Assembly: GCA_013368325.1 (NCBI GenBank)
Contig: JAACJK010000219.1
Location: 1,364,001 to 1,428,000, forward strand
Length of the DNA stretch: 64,000 nt
Origin: Ephemerocybe angulata
Taxonomy: Eukaryota > Basidiomycota > Agaricomycetes > Agaricales > Psathyrellaceae
Direction: 5' to 3'
Below the pieces are notes generated by a model that did no database searches, was not told the DNA's origin, and saw nothing but the letters and a program-made list of their open reading frames with translations. Position numbers and translations under genes: made by a program. Positions 33,833 through 45,997 of the stretch are shown piece by piece. Numbering within the stretch: position 1 is the stretch's first letter; the number at the start of each line of letters is the position of its first letter.

Positions 33833-36005
33833 TCAGGCATCTTCCTTAGCCTTGACAAAGGCAATCTCTCGCTCCAAAGCCTCTTTTAAGTCCTTGGCGT
33901 TTTCCTCCGTGGGCACACGGATGCTGTACGTTTGGGCCACACCTTTGTCGTGGCCAATGAAAGTGACTGCCTTCTTTGCCACTGAAGGCTTGAGCCCAGA
34001 GTACAAGCTGAAATTCTGGAAGGACGTCAGTGAACCTTCCTTTGAGTAGCCAAAATGGACATACGATGTTGATCTTCCCATTGCTGCTGTTGCGCAGTAG
34101 CATCCTCCTGGCGTCTGTTTCCTTGTGCTTCTTCAAGCGAACGATACCTAATAGACGGGTGTTAGGCTACACTTGGAGGTCAGTTGGGTATGTACTCACC
34201 AGCGCCAAGTTCTGCCCAACCAGGTCCGCCCTGCTCACCAGCCTTCTTCATCCTGAAAGCCTTACCCTTGATAGCATGGACAGTCTCCTCGTCCTCCTCT
34301 CCTTCGCCCTCGGTATCGTGGGGGTTAACGCCCATTGGGTGAAGTGGCGCTGCGCCGTCGGCCGCGTTGTCCGCCGATGTCGACCCCTCTGCCTGCGCAC
34401 CAGCATCTTCCGCCGCAGCCTCCTTCTTGTCGGATGACGCAATGGCACTGGTACTGCCGCCGCCACCGAACGAGAATCCACTGGCGCCTCCGCCGAACGT
34501 CGATGATGAAGAGCCACCGTCGAACGTAGAGGTCGAGCTGGGAGCTCCGAACGTGAACGCACTTCCGCTCGTTGGCTTACTGCCGAAGGTCCCGAATGGG
34601 CTACTCGATGCGGTAGAAGAGGATGTGCCGAAGATGCTGGAAGCTGTGCTAGAGGCCGCAGGGGCCTCTGTCTCCTTCTCCTCTTCTTTCGGCTTACTGA
34701 GCGTGAAGGGCAGCGAGGAGGCAGGGGCAGTAGCCTTGGGAGGTGCGCCGAACGAGAAAGGCACGGGCGCTGAACTCAAAGCGTTTGAGCTTGTGGCTTT
34801 CGGTCCACCGAAAGTGAATCCACCATTTGAAGGCGCGGCTGCCTGCGAGCTCGACGAAACGCCAAAGGAGAAGGCAGGAGCAGGAGCAGGAGCATCCTCT
34901 TTTGGCTTGGTTGCCGAAGAGGACCCAAAGCTAAAGGAAGGGAGCTCTTCCTTGGGCTTGGATGATGGTATAGGAATTGCGAATGGCGAGCTGGTGGATG
35001 TCGGAGCAGGTTTGAATTCGAATGCTGCAGGGGGTTTGGGCTCGGGCTTTGGTGGTGGGATACCGAAAGGCGAGGCATGGCTATTGGAAGGTTTGAAAGG
35101 TGAGGCGATGCCGGAAGGTGGGACCGGCATGACCTGCGTCCTGAACATCGGCTCAGTAGAGGGAACGAGTGCCGTAGCGTTCGTTGTGGTTTTGGGTGCT
35201 GCTCCCTTCTTGGAATCAAAGTCCTTCTGAATGCCAGAACGGAGAGAGTGGTATCTTGACAGAAGCTCTGACATGTCGGCGAATGGATCCTTCTCGAGGT
35301 TCTCGTTGATTGTCTTGAGGAAGGACACGTTCAAACCGCGAAGGGAGGTGTAGTAATCGACTGCGTCTTTATCTTCGGTGGGTTCAGATGAGGTGGCCGT
35401 GGCGGCAGGCTTGCTTGCAGTACCGTTCGTGGTCCCCGTTGTGCCAAGGAAGTTCGCGAATGTCTTCGCTGCGTTGGATGCACCAGTGGTCGTCGAGGGA
35501 GCAGCAGGGGCTGGAGTGAATGCCGGAGCTGCACTGGCGGCTGCGTTACCGAACACGGATGGTGGTGCTGAGGGTTTCGCAGCTCCGAAGCCTGCAAACC
35601 CAGCGAACTTGGAGACTGGCGCTTCTTCTTTCTGCTCAAATTGTTCAACTTTCGTGTTCTGGTATCATGTACAAGGCGATACAGACCTCTGTCGGTGCAC
35701 TAGTCGGAGTAGGATTCCAGGTCATCGCTGGAGCAGGGGCACTGGGAGCAGCTGAAAGGCCGTTACGTTTGGGTAAACCCCGGATTCTTCGACAGATATG
35801 TCAGTACACCAACAGGACATACTCCCCAGGCAGTGGCACTCACTTTCTCGTCGCAAGCACAGACTCATCAGCTTTTCTAAACCCCCTCCCAACGTCCTCC
35901 TCATCCTATAGTAGCCTGCGTTTAGCACCTTCCAAGCGGCATGCATAGACAACGCACCCCTTCGTCTCCATCCTTGATGAGCTGCTTGTCTGCGACGCGT
36001 TTCAT
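33833..36005 (-). CDS. NUP2: Nup50/Nup2-type nucleoporin with Ran-binding domain
   Basis: Exon 1 starts MKRVADKQLIKDGDEG. Joining GFRKADESVLATRKIRGLPK gives the N-terminal importin-alpha-binding motif of Nup50/Nup2. The centre has FLKTINENLEKDPFADMSEL, then many FG and FSFG-type repeats (PSFSFGSSS, GGFTFGG, SGFSFGGGG), which bind import receptors in the pore. The acidic linker EGEGEEDEETVHAIKGKAFR leads into a C-terminal RanBP1-like domain (WAELGAG, then KKHKETDARRMLLRN, then NFSLYSGLKP). It ends KAKEDA with TGA at 33835-33833. The protein is a mobile nuclear-basket nucleoporin that speeds importin recycling with Ran. All family parts are present. Confidence 0.92.
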
Positions 36006-36635
36006 CACTCTTTTTGAAGCCTGTGGTCGTGGACGAGACGATAACACTAGCGTGGAGTGGAATCCAGGCGGATACGAGGGTAGCAAAAGCAAAACTTGAA
36101 CAGGAACAAGGAGTCGCGCCGCGTCCAGCACTATGACGGTGTCCCAGATCAACAAAGACAAACATGTTCTCATGAAGAGGACCAGTCAGAAGAGATTATT
36201 GACCTTTCAAACCGACCATAAATTCGTAGAACGAGACACACTATGTAGCTACATAAGTATACTGAAACAATAAAGTCCTCTAGACTCGTACATTTGGTAA
36301 TTGGCAGACTTTTCTTCAAAGGGTACCCAGGAAGGAGAGGAAACACACGACATCCATCTATACAAAGGAACGGGAAGGACGAATTATGTAGAGGTTTAAC
36401 AAATGAGAGGTATAATATCGAGCGTCAAAGAGGGGAAGGCGGCGAGCGATAAAGCAACGACAACGAATAGAAAACATTGCGAAAAGTGCAATCAAGGAAG
36501 GTGGGTGTAAATAAATCGGTGGCGGTGATTGTAAAGACGAAGGGAAGGGAGGTGAGTTGGTGGATGCAGACACTAGGGATACATATGGTTTCATTAACGA
36601 GCGAGAGCGAATAAAAAAATCCAAACCACAAAAGT
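36006..36635. other. Intergenic stretch between NUP2 and MGA2-like genes
   Basis: 630 bp holding the promoter of the leftward nucleoporin gene and the 3' end of the MGA2-like gene. It is A-rich, with short open stretches only. AATAAAG at about 36268-36274 is on the plus strand, so it does not serve these leftward genes. Confidence 0.45.
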
Positions 36636-39600
36636 CTACCCCTGGACGACAGCCGGATTCGCGGGTGCCACGAAGTGAACAGTCTGGTAGACCAGCCGCC
36701 AACCGTTATGAAGGGCCCAGATAGCCGAGACTACAAACATCGTAAGCGCGTGCCATAGATATATCGAGAAGATGAACTCACGAAGCAGAATCGGTAGCCA
36801 GAACCAAAGGAGCATTCGGTCGTCTGGAAGTAAGAGAAAATTAGTATTCTGCCACGAATAGGATAATCATTCAATGAACTTACCTTTCTTCAGTCCCTTC
36901 TTGTTTTGTTTAGCGGCCGGCTGATAAGCAAACGCCTCAACCTCTTGCGGGGGGAGAGTAGCACGATTATCGTAGCCTACCGGCCTAATCTCAGCAACCA
37001 CAGAAGACCGCCTTGAAGCCACTGAGTCCTTCGCCGAAAGATCCACAGCCGAAGTCGACGCAACAGAGGTCTCCTGCCCATCCGTCGGCTTAGCAGTGTA
37101 CACCGGTGGTGGGGCCTCCTCAGCCTGCTGTTGCTGCCGAGCCGTTGTTGCAATTCCCATCGCAACCCACTTCTCCCAGGTCGACCTCCACTCCTGTGCT
37201 GCCCGCATCGCAGCAGTGCTGAGACCTTGGTGTGAGACTTCCTGCCCGATCTGCTTGTTGTCGTCCGAAGCGTTCTCCCCACCGAGGAACGAGGGCCAGT
37301 TTGGCATCATAGGTACGATAACAGGGAATACCATGGGTATCTGGGGCATCTGCGGGAGAGCTGCCCAAGGCACCATTCCAGGTAGCCCCGGGAGCTGGGG
37401 CGCAGGCAACTGCGCCAAGGTCCTCTGGATCATTTTCTCCATGAACGAAGCCGTCTGCTTTGCGTCCAGCACCCTCTTGTCCTCACCAGCGTTCGCCTCG
37501 CTGGCTTTGTCTGATCCAGGAGTCTGCTTCACATCTGAAGGAATGGCCGGCGTCGGTTGTATAGATGGAGGAGGTGTAGCCGCTCTCGAAACATCGACAG
37601 ACGATCGCGGAGTTGCCTTTCTCGTAGGTGGCAGACTCCTCCGAAGAGCACGCTGCGAAAGCCGCCTCTTCAAAACCTTCATCCGTGTCTCCTCGGCAGC
37701 ATCCTCTTCCCCATCCCCCCATTGAGCTTCCTCATCCTCCGATTCAGAGTCGTCGCTGTCTGAACGGTGAGCTAGGACGAGTTCATCGAAGAAGTCGACT
37801 GGTGCAATTTCTTGTGGGGTCTTGCCAAGAGAGTTGACAATCTCACGGTCGGCACCAGCATTCAACAACAGCTGCGCGCAGTCGGCCGACTTCACCAAGG
37901 ACGCGAAGTGGAGGGCAGTATATCCGTTTCGATCCCGGGCGTCGATATCAATCCCATGATCAATCAAGAATTGCACGAGGGTTGAAAATCCGAGGAACGT
38001 GGAGAGATGAAGCAGGGTCTGCCCGACTGGAGAGGGATATGAAAGCGCCTGAGAGACCGGGACTATCGGCGGCGTGGCTTCGGAGATAGGAGTATCGACT
38101 ATTGAGAGCAGGTCGATGATACGCCTCTCCAGACTTGTCTTTTCCGTTGGATGAAGAAGGAGGAGAGATCGAAGGTCGCGGGTGGAAGGAATGGTGGAAG
38201 ATGCTAGCTGCATCATGTTGGGGTTATCGCCTTGAGAACCGGAGCCGTCTGAGCCAGCGTTGCCAACGATCCGCATCGCGACATTCTTCGCGTCTTCGAT
38301 CTTCCCAGTCATCTTCAAGCCCACGACTTGCAAAGCCAATTCCATACTATTCGCAGTAATTTGTCAGTGATGTCACGGAGATATGACAATTGTATGGAAG
38401 ATAAGGACTCACAGTGCACGATCCGACTCGTCTGAATACGTGAACAATGATGCTGGGGATGTCATAGGGTCATCAATTTTGGGGAAACCCTCGAACCACA
38501 CAGCAACAACCCCAGGCGTAGCTCTGGGCGGCAAGACACAGACAAGGGTATTTTCGCTCCATCTCTGGGTAGAGCTAGCAGCGACATCGCCAAATATACA
38601 GTTGAGGGCAACTGAGGGATGGAAGTTGGCGCCAAGAATCGTAACTTCAATACCACCATGCATTGGGCCATTGTTGGGTATCAATCGGTGAATCGTGGGT
38701 AGTTGCAGTTGCAACGATTGCGAGGCTTGCTGGTTGGGGTCAAAGAGCATAAAAGGCATTGAGTGTGCCTGAGGAGGTATCGTCATAGAGGGGTTCATTG
38801 GTATTGACACCTGCAGCGAGGACTGGGCGTGTTGAGACATGCTCATTAAGTCGGGTTGCAATTGGGACTGGTGCATCGGGGGTTGTACACCAAGAAGGAA
38901 GCCATCCGAGCCATGATCCAATGGTGTGGCAAGGGTATCAGGAGATGAACTCTCTGAGCTTTGGGTTGAATGCTGGAGTGGCGGTGGTTGCGTATATGAA
39001 GAGACGTCCTGAGGAGCATAGTTCTGCGTTCCATGGGCCAGGGAGGGAGTCGGTGATCTAGTCGGCAACGAAGAGTTGGAAATAGATGGTGAGGGTGAAG
39101 GAATGCTAGTGATGCTGCCTTCTCGAGAGCCTTTCTTCGGTTTACTGGTGCTATCATAGGGCTTATGACGAGACTTCACTCCAGAAGTACTGGAAGACTC
39201 CTTCTTGCGCCTCGACGGTGCACGAGTTTCGACTGGGGTAACAGGTTGAGGATGAGTCGCCCACTCCGCGCCAGGTAATCCCGGAAACGATGCTACCAAT
39301 TCGGCATTCCGGTTGGCGCTTGTCGTCTTATGGTCGTCAGTAATCATGATTGGTTTGGTCATACCGGATCCTATCAACCTCCCCGTACGATCCATCATGG
39401 TAAAGTGGACGTTGAAGCCGACTTTCTCTCGATGATGGCGACAGTAACAAGTGATTCGCAGCGGAAGCACCACAGAACCAGTTGAGAAATCGAGTATTTC
39501 CGCGCAATTGAACTGGATGATGTTGGTCGTATCTTCGTGGTGCTTTCGCCCCGGCTTACTTCCATCGCCGTCGCCAGAGTCAGAGTCAGAACGAGCGGGT

Positions 39601-40651
39601 CGGACGCGAGCAGCAAGCTTTTTCGCTACTCGTTTAGCCTACAGCCAAGATTAGTCACTTGGCCCCGGACAGAAACGGATGACGCTCACTTCGCGAGCTT
39701 GACAACTCGAGCAACTCAGAACTCGATTGTGAGGCGGAGATGCGCACGTCACGCTAACCGATAGCTGCAAAACTTCGTCCGCATCAGGGTCTAAGAAGAC
39801 GAGATAAGCATATTGAGTACGTTTAGGGGGGTGATACACACCTATCTTGCCTTGCTTGCGGGTTCGCTTCTTTGTCGCTGAGCCTTGTGGTAATCTTAAC
39901 CACTTCCAGGCGCCAACTCTGTCATACTTGAATGGGTCTGTTGACGAGCTTGGATCTGCGAGGTCGACAGTGACCCTGATTTGAGTTTCAACGCGAGACT
40001 TGGTCCCTCCTTCAGGAATGCTTGGGAACATGATGGGAAGGCTATTCGGGGATCCGTTAGCGAAGGGCCACGATGAGGAAGGGGCCGACAAACTTGTAGC
40101 ACGAGTCCTTGGGAGGATATACGACTCTCTGGTTCAGTGTTGAAGGATCGTGTTTACGGGGGAGAGATGCGGGCGGTGGAATGGGCTTCGTCAGTGAGAT
40201 GGGGCCATTGTGAGAAGCATTTAGTGTGTTCCCCCGAAAATTCTGGAGAAGGGGCGAGGAGGTAGATACGTTCAAGGAGGGTTCTCTGTTCTGTGCCAGG
40301 GGTGAAGGAATTCCACTTGAGGATGCAAAACTGGGGGAGGGTGAGCTTCAGGAAAAGCGTAAGGCCAGGGACGGGGGAGGGGCTAAGTATTGCTCACTCG
40401 TCATAGGCGTCCTGCTCTATCAGCTCGTCCAACCGGAGCATCATATTGTCGTCGGTCTTGTGTGGGGTGTGGTATGATGTCGGCGGTGGTGCCCATTGCA
40501 TATGTCCCGACTTTGCGTACATAGACTGGTACCACGAGGAGGCGTTGTCGAAGTCGCTCTGGATAATAACTGATTCCTGGTTATCTGAAGCTTCTGGGGT
40601 CAATGGGGACGGTGAGCGCGAGTCTGCTATGGCTGTCGACGACGAGGACAT
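36636..40651 (-). CDS. MGA2: Mga2/Spt23-like ER-membrane-tethered transcription factor
   Basis: Starts MSSSSTAIADSRSPSPLTPE at 40651. The N-terminal part has the Mga2/Spt23 conserved region (VETQIRVTVDLADP, VGAWKWLRLPQG, PLRITCYCRHHREKVGFNVH). Next is an IPT/TIG immunoglobulin-like domain (IHRLIPNNGPMHGGIEVTIL onward). Ankyrin repeats (GQTLLHLSTFLGF, DRNGYTALHFASLVKSADCA) and an acidic stretch follow. The last exon encodes a C-terminal membrane segment (WFWLPILLREFIFSIYLWHA, then LTMFVVSAIWAL) ending PAVVQG, TAG 36638-36636. In yeast these dimeric ER proteins sense membrane lipid packing; ubiquitin- and proteasome-dependent processing frees the N-terminal part, which induces the OLE1 desaturase. 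The architecture here is complete, so a similar role is likely. Confidence 0.92.
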
Positions 40652-41819
40652 TGGGAGGGGCCGGCGACGTCAGCCCAGCGATACAATCCAATCCAGAAGT
40701 ACGAGCACGACGATTTTGATTCCACGCGTTGACCAGGACCCCGATTACTAATTTGGGCAATACCACCTCCGAGGTCCGACCCGGCAATCTCGGCATCATG
40801 GCGGTACGCCGGTACCCCGCCATATGCCGAGTCAGTCGGGCTCCCGCCTCCTCCTCCTTAAGTGCCTTCTGCTTGGTGCTCGTTTTCCCCTCTGTGTACC
40901 CAAGCTGTGCGCCATCTAAAAGCTTGCCTCCCTCCAGTCGAATCCAAACATCTTGACGCAAGGGCTGGCCAACCTCTACACGTGGAGCACCTGAACGCAT
41001 GTTTCTAAAAACTCAGGGGTCTTCGTTCCGGGCACCGGTGAGCTCCCTGCATTTCTGAAGAGGTTTCACCGCCCTTGTCACGTACATGAAGCGGCTTTAT
41101 CAAGGGCCATATGCCTGGTGTGCTGGGGGTAGTTTGCCGGGGGCGAGATAAGAAACTTATATGCACGTCTCGACAATCTCATCCAACGCGGACCATGATG
41201 TAGCCATGCTATTCTGTACAGGGCATATTAAGAAGAGAATATCTAGTAGTAAGCTCGCCCCTGTATCCCACTTCAGAACGAATCTAGACCTGCTGAATGC
41301 CCACTTCGTAACAGGCGCTGAGTTGCAGCAGTACATCTGCTCATAAAAGGATCAGTATACTAGTCCGTCTGCAGTGACTCCTATGCAGTCAGTATAGCCT
41401 CGCATATCGAATCATTCTACTACCGAATGAATTATCCGTTGAGCACATGCCATATGCAAATCGCGACACGGTTTACTTGGTGCCTTCCTTTACAGAGACA
41501 GTGGGAATCGGGCTCCGCTACAGGCAGGCCCTTGATGTCTAGAGATTGCCTTACTCTTCCAACTGCGATAACTAGCTACTACAGTCACAGTACTAGTCTC
41601 GCCCACACTTCTCGGAGGACAAGGTTGACTGACTTTAGCGCCTTGCGGCCTCGGCCGGCCCGAGCACAAAAGGCCCCTAACTTTGGCTTCTTTAAGCGCG
41701 CCCACAGGGTCACACAAGAACACACAATCCAGTATAAAACGGGCAGGCCTTTTCAGATGCACTGAAGCCCACAGTCCATCCCATCTATTGTTCTCAGACG
41801 CAGCAGCGTCCCCCTCGAC
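40652..41819. other. Divergent intergenic region MGA2 / zinc-finger gene
   Basis: About 1.17 kb between two divergent start codons, probably with long 5' leaders. An upstream frame on the minus strand starts at 41000 with a real ATG and overlaps the MGA2-like start in another frame (ends 40581). A TATA box for the rightward gene lies at 41733-41739. Confidence 0.5.
41733..41739 (+). promoter_or_regulatory. TATA box of the zinc-finger gene
   Basis: TATAAAA about 80 bp upstream of the ATG at 41820. Confidence 0.6.
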
Positions 41820-44530
41820 ATGCGAACCTCACTGCTGGATGAAGCCCTGGATGAAGCAATAAACGAAGCCCTGGATGCAGCCGTACAAGGGCATGCACGC
41901 CTCACTCCGCTACAGGAGATGTTTCCGCCTGACCCTGAACTTGAGGCCTGGCGGAAGGAGCCTACACCACCTCCACTACCGCCTATCGCGTCCCTCAAAC
42001 GCAGGCCGTCTCCTACTATAAAGGAGGAAGTTGCAGGGGACGAATTGCCCCTGCACGCAACGGAAGATAACGGTATTGGTCCGAATACACTTCCTCGAAT
42101 GCTTTTGAGGTCATTAGAGTAAGCGCCCGTCCTATTGCCCTCTACTGCGTATAATTCGACTCTGATATTGGGGTTATCCTGCCAATTCTACCGTCTTCCA
42201 GGGACCCATCTTTATACCGAATCACTGAGAAAGACGTCACGGAAGGGCACCCGTTGCCCATGCCCAAGTCTGAGCAGGAAAGCCTGGAGCGCCACATTCC
42301 CCGAGATCCAGAGGATATCGAGCCGAAATTGTAAGCCCTCAGACAACCTGCCTTTTAGCCCGCGCTGATAGTTTGCGCGACCCCTGCAGATACAGCTTAT
42401 TTCCCGATGGCTGCACACATCCAAAGTGCGTCTGCCATGGTATCCTACCGCCTGGGCACCGTCCCAATTCTGGGCAGGATCTCACAAAAGATGAGGTTTA
42501 CACCAAGCCTGACGGGACGATTGCAACGAGGCCAAGGGAAATAAAGGTACTATACTACGACATACCCGTGCGGAAACCACTGCCCAAACCAGACAATGCA
42601 GAGCCGGGTGGTTCTGAGGGGCATCGTGTAGGAATTGTGTCTGCTCTATTAGCTGAAGGCAAACCAAGCCAAAGCGGTCGAACGATTGGCGTAGCACCGG
42701 CGGTGATTGTTCAGGACTCGAGCGACAAGCAGAGGCGCAAGCACGGGTCGGGAAAGAAGGAAGGGGAAAGGACGAGACGGAAAGACTCTTCGAGAAAGGG
42801 GAAGGGAAAAGGCAAGGAGAAGGATATACAGGAAGAACTGGAGACCACCACTATACAGGTTGTTAGAGAAGTGCGCGGCGGTATGTCAATAGCGAGCCTT
42901 TTGTCGGACGAGCCATTCGTGAGTAGTAAATTGAAGAGTAACCAGAGCCGAGTGATACTTATCCCTGTCTTTCTCTAAGGATTATACGAAGATAGTCGAT
43001 TCCTTCATGCCTAGTACCCAGCCACTCTTCCTATCGCCCAATACTGCAGCCACCACCCTCCCTACACCTCCACCTTCCACAGCGTCGTCCGACGCGTCGT
43101 TCACCGGTACCCAGGATGAAAACAGCCCCGAAGAACCAGAGGCGCCTTCATCATCACACTCTGACGAAACGTTCCGCGAAAGGCCCTCTCCGACAGTAGA
43201 TAGCCCAGATAGACCCAATATCCCCCTTGAGCCCTCTCCAGAGGAGGCGGAAGCCAACCAGATGACGGAATCGGCAGGCCGGTCCCCACTCCCTGCCATG
43301 GACGATCATTCTCGTTCGAGCGAGGAGGACAGTCACCCATCCTCCGCGCCCGACTCCATGGATGTCGACGAACCACCGCCGCCAATCACTGTTGAAGCGC
43401 CGTGGACCGACGATATGATGGATGTAGACCAGCCCCCGCCCATAACTACGCATCAGCCACAGCAGCATCCAATTGAGCATGAAGATGAGGACTCACAAAC
43501 AATCCTTTACCATCAGTCCGACGCCAATACCGAGGTGGACAATTTGAACCTAGCCAGCCCACTTCCAGATGATTGGCCTGAGGTATCCTCCTTTCCGCAA
43601 CCTGAACATCCCCTCCTTTCAACCGATGCAAGCTGCCCCCATTCGCATTATACAGAATCTCCCGGGGGGTCTTCCCAAGGTGCCCCGCATACAAGAATCT
43701 TCATGAACCCACCTCGCATCCAGATTAATCCTGCTCTCAATTACCAGGCTGGGGAGCCCATCTGGGGTCCGGTACCTGGCCAAAGAGTCCTTTACCATCC
43801 CCCTCCCTCAGCTTCTGCCGAAGATGTGATGATGCACGGAGAGCCTCACCCTATACATACAGCATATCACTTACCTCCCGCGGAACACAACCATGCACCT
43901 GTTCACCACCCCCATTTCCCCGTCTCGTTGCCCCCCTTCGCCTTCTCCCACTTGAACAGTCCTTCAACGCCCTCCTCATCATATACCCTTCCGCCTCCCC
44001 CACATATACTTACCCCACATGGAAACCAATCACTCGCAGGGACCAGCCGGATGCACACCAAGCAATCGCCTAGCTCTGACTTCGAAGCGAGCGCCGACGC
44101 CAGACTGCCCACCATCGACGAGTCCAAACCGGACTTCACGGACCCAAGCTCAGCCTCAACCTCGTCCTCGCCCAATAAAGCCGCAAAGCCCCGAGCTCCG
44201 AAAGCCTCGACAGGTGCACCCAAGCCTTTCAAATGCGAGTTCCCCGGATGCAACGCCACGTTCACGAGGAAGAACGACGTCCAGAGACACATGAAATCCG
44301 CTTCTGCACACAGAAACTTTGAGCAGGAAGCCAAAGGGGACTTCGACGACAAAAAATGCCCGAGATGTGGGCGCATTCTTTCGCGAGAGGACTCGGCCAG
44401 ACGTCATTTCGAGTCGGGAGCCTGTGGAAAACGAGAGCTCCCCTCAGAACAAGTGCTGAAGGGGAAGCGTGTAGCAGGGGGTCCGAAAGCAGTACAGGAT
44501 ACCAACAGTCGGAGTAGATCACGAACTTGA
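41820..44530 (+). CDS. C2H2 zinc-finger protein with large disordered region
   Basis: Four exons join in phase: MRTSLLDEALDEAINEALDA.. to MLLRSLE; DPSLYRITEKDVTEGHP..; YSLFPDGCTHPKCVCHG.. to SLLSDEPF; DYTKIVDSFMP.. to the end. The third exon has an unusual Cys/His-rich knot (GCTHPKCVCHG) and a Lys/Arg-rich segment that could be a nuclear localisation signal. About 450 Pro/Ser/His-rich residues follow. At the C-terminus are a C2H2 finger (FKCEFPGCNATFTRKNDVQR, with HMKSASAH) and a second, divergent finger CPRCGRILSREDSARRHF with a terminal Cys. This finger pair is common in basidiomycete transcription regulators. DNA binding is expected from the family; targets are unknown. Confidence 0.85.
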
Positions 44531-44742
44531 CAAGATGAGTTCCAGAATCCATTTTATTTCAGATAGAAGTCCGAATCTGTGCGAGAGGAAAGAGGATGTG
44601 ATCAGGACAGTGCTAGTGAACGGGTGGGGATAACAGCAGCAGACACTTGTACAACTCGTGTACAACCGTGGAAATGAAGTTTGGTCATGATGGTCAGTGA
44701 GGTGAAGTCGAAGCATGAGAAGGAAGGAAAGAGAGCCTATGT
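44531..44742. other. Convergent 3' region
   Basis: 212 bp between the converging zinc-finger and SWIB genes, presumed 3' UTRs. Confidence 0.45.
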
Positions 44743-45710
44743 CTAGGCTAAGCTCTCTTCAGGTTCATGAAGATGCCTATGTACATTCAAAGTTAGTTGC
44801 CTCAGCCCTGTATAACGAGGGCTATAACTTACTTTCCAAGAACCTTGTTCATAGTAAACATGTCGATTTTGTCAACACCAAAGACGGCCTTGAGCTTTGT
44901 GTCACACATAATTTCGCGCTTGTTGTTCGGGTTTTGGAGTTCATTGCCCTTGATATACACCCAAAGTTGCTTGACTACCTGCGGTCTTGCAAGCATTGGA
45001 GTCTCCAAGACAGCAGCAAGAGGTTCACTGAAACGATACGTCAGCTTGAACACAGAGTTTATCGCAACAGCAGTTCTTTACCTGAGTGCGAATTCTTTCT
45101 TAAATCCGCCTTTAGCACCACCTCCACTTCCCGGTGTGGTGGGCATCTTGGACTTCTTCTTGGATTTTCTCTCAGTCCCACTGTCACTTTCACCATCGGA
45201 GTCAACAGTGGCAGAGCTCTTCTTTGACCTGCCCTTGGTCGCGCGGCCCTTTCCGCTGGGCTTCGCACTTGTCCTTGTAGTCCGACCGTTGATTTCATTA
45301 GACAATTTCCTCGCAAGCTCCTCATCGGTGATTTTCTGCCCGTTTTTGGTGCTCTTCTTGGATTTCTTGGCTGGTGGACGCGCCTGCTTCTCTTCTTCCT
45401 CCTCGTCCTCTTGCGGATAGTCTCCTTCGTCGTCATCGTCATGCCGGCGCTTCCGAGGTGAGCCACTATCCGAAGACTCCGCCTCCTCGCCCCTCCCTGC
45501 CCCCTGCTCTGCGTTGACCTGCTCAAATACGCGAGCGATGATCGCGTCAATCTCCTCTTTGTGTTCCTTCAGATATTCGGGCGTCAGAGATGGCTCGTAT
45601 TCAAGCAACTGTCTTCGGACGCGCTTGGCACTAATTGTCGACAAGTCGGTGCCTGGCGCCCTGAGAATTTGGCCAACTCTGGGCTCGAGATAATCGAGGT
45701 CGCCGTGCAT
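44743..45710 (-). CDS. DEK-C and SWIB/MDM2 domain protein
   Basis: Starts MHGDLDYLEPRVGQILRAPG at 45710. The N-terminal ~60 residues are a DEK-C-like helical domain (LSTISAKRVRRQLLEYEP, LTPEYLKEHKEEIDAIIARV). A long Lys/Glu/Ser-rich linker follows. The C-terminal SWIB domain spans exons: EPLAAVLETPMLARPQVVKQ, LWVYIKGNELQNPNNKREI, DTKLKAVFGVDKIDMFTMNK, ending LHEPEESLA with TAG at 44745-44743. The domain order matches yeast Tri1 and Uaf30, chromatin and RNA polymerase I upstream-activation factors. A nuclear chromatin role is likely; which of the two yeast proteins it matches cannot be decided from this sequence alone. Confidence 0.9.
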
Positions 45711-45997
45711 CGCAAAGCAGGGAGAAGGGTTCTATTGTTACAGATAGACTCAGGAAAGCAGAATTCAAGATAAAGAGCGGAAAGGAGAGCACAGGGATCG
45801 TGGAAGTTTGGTGGGTGTGGTGAAGTCCGTCGAGTGATCCACTGAGGCGACGTTCCACGAAGTGTGCACGTGATCCACGGATCCAGTGTTTCCCCGGTTT
45901 GAGGACTCGGAAACAGTGTGGGGTTGAATGCTCGGCTTCAACTTCAGGATTCGTGTTTCTGATCATATTCTATGAGGTTAAATACATGTTTAATACA

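Noticed and set aside
34367..35230. 287-codon plus-strand open frame
   Set aside because: Antisense shadow of the FG-repeat region of the Nup50-type gene.
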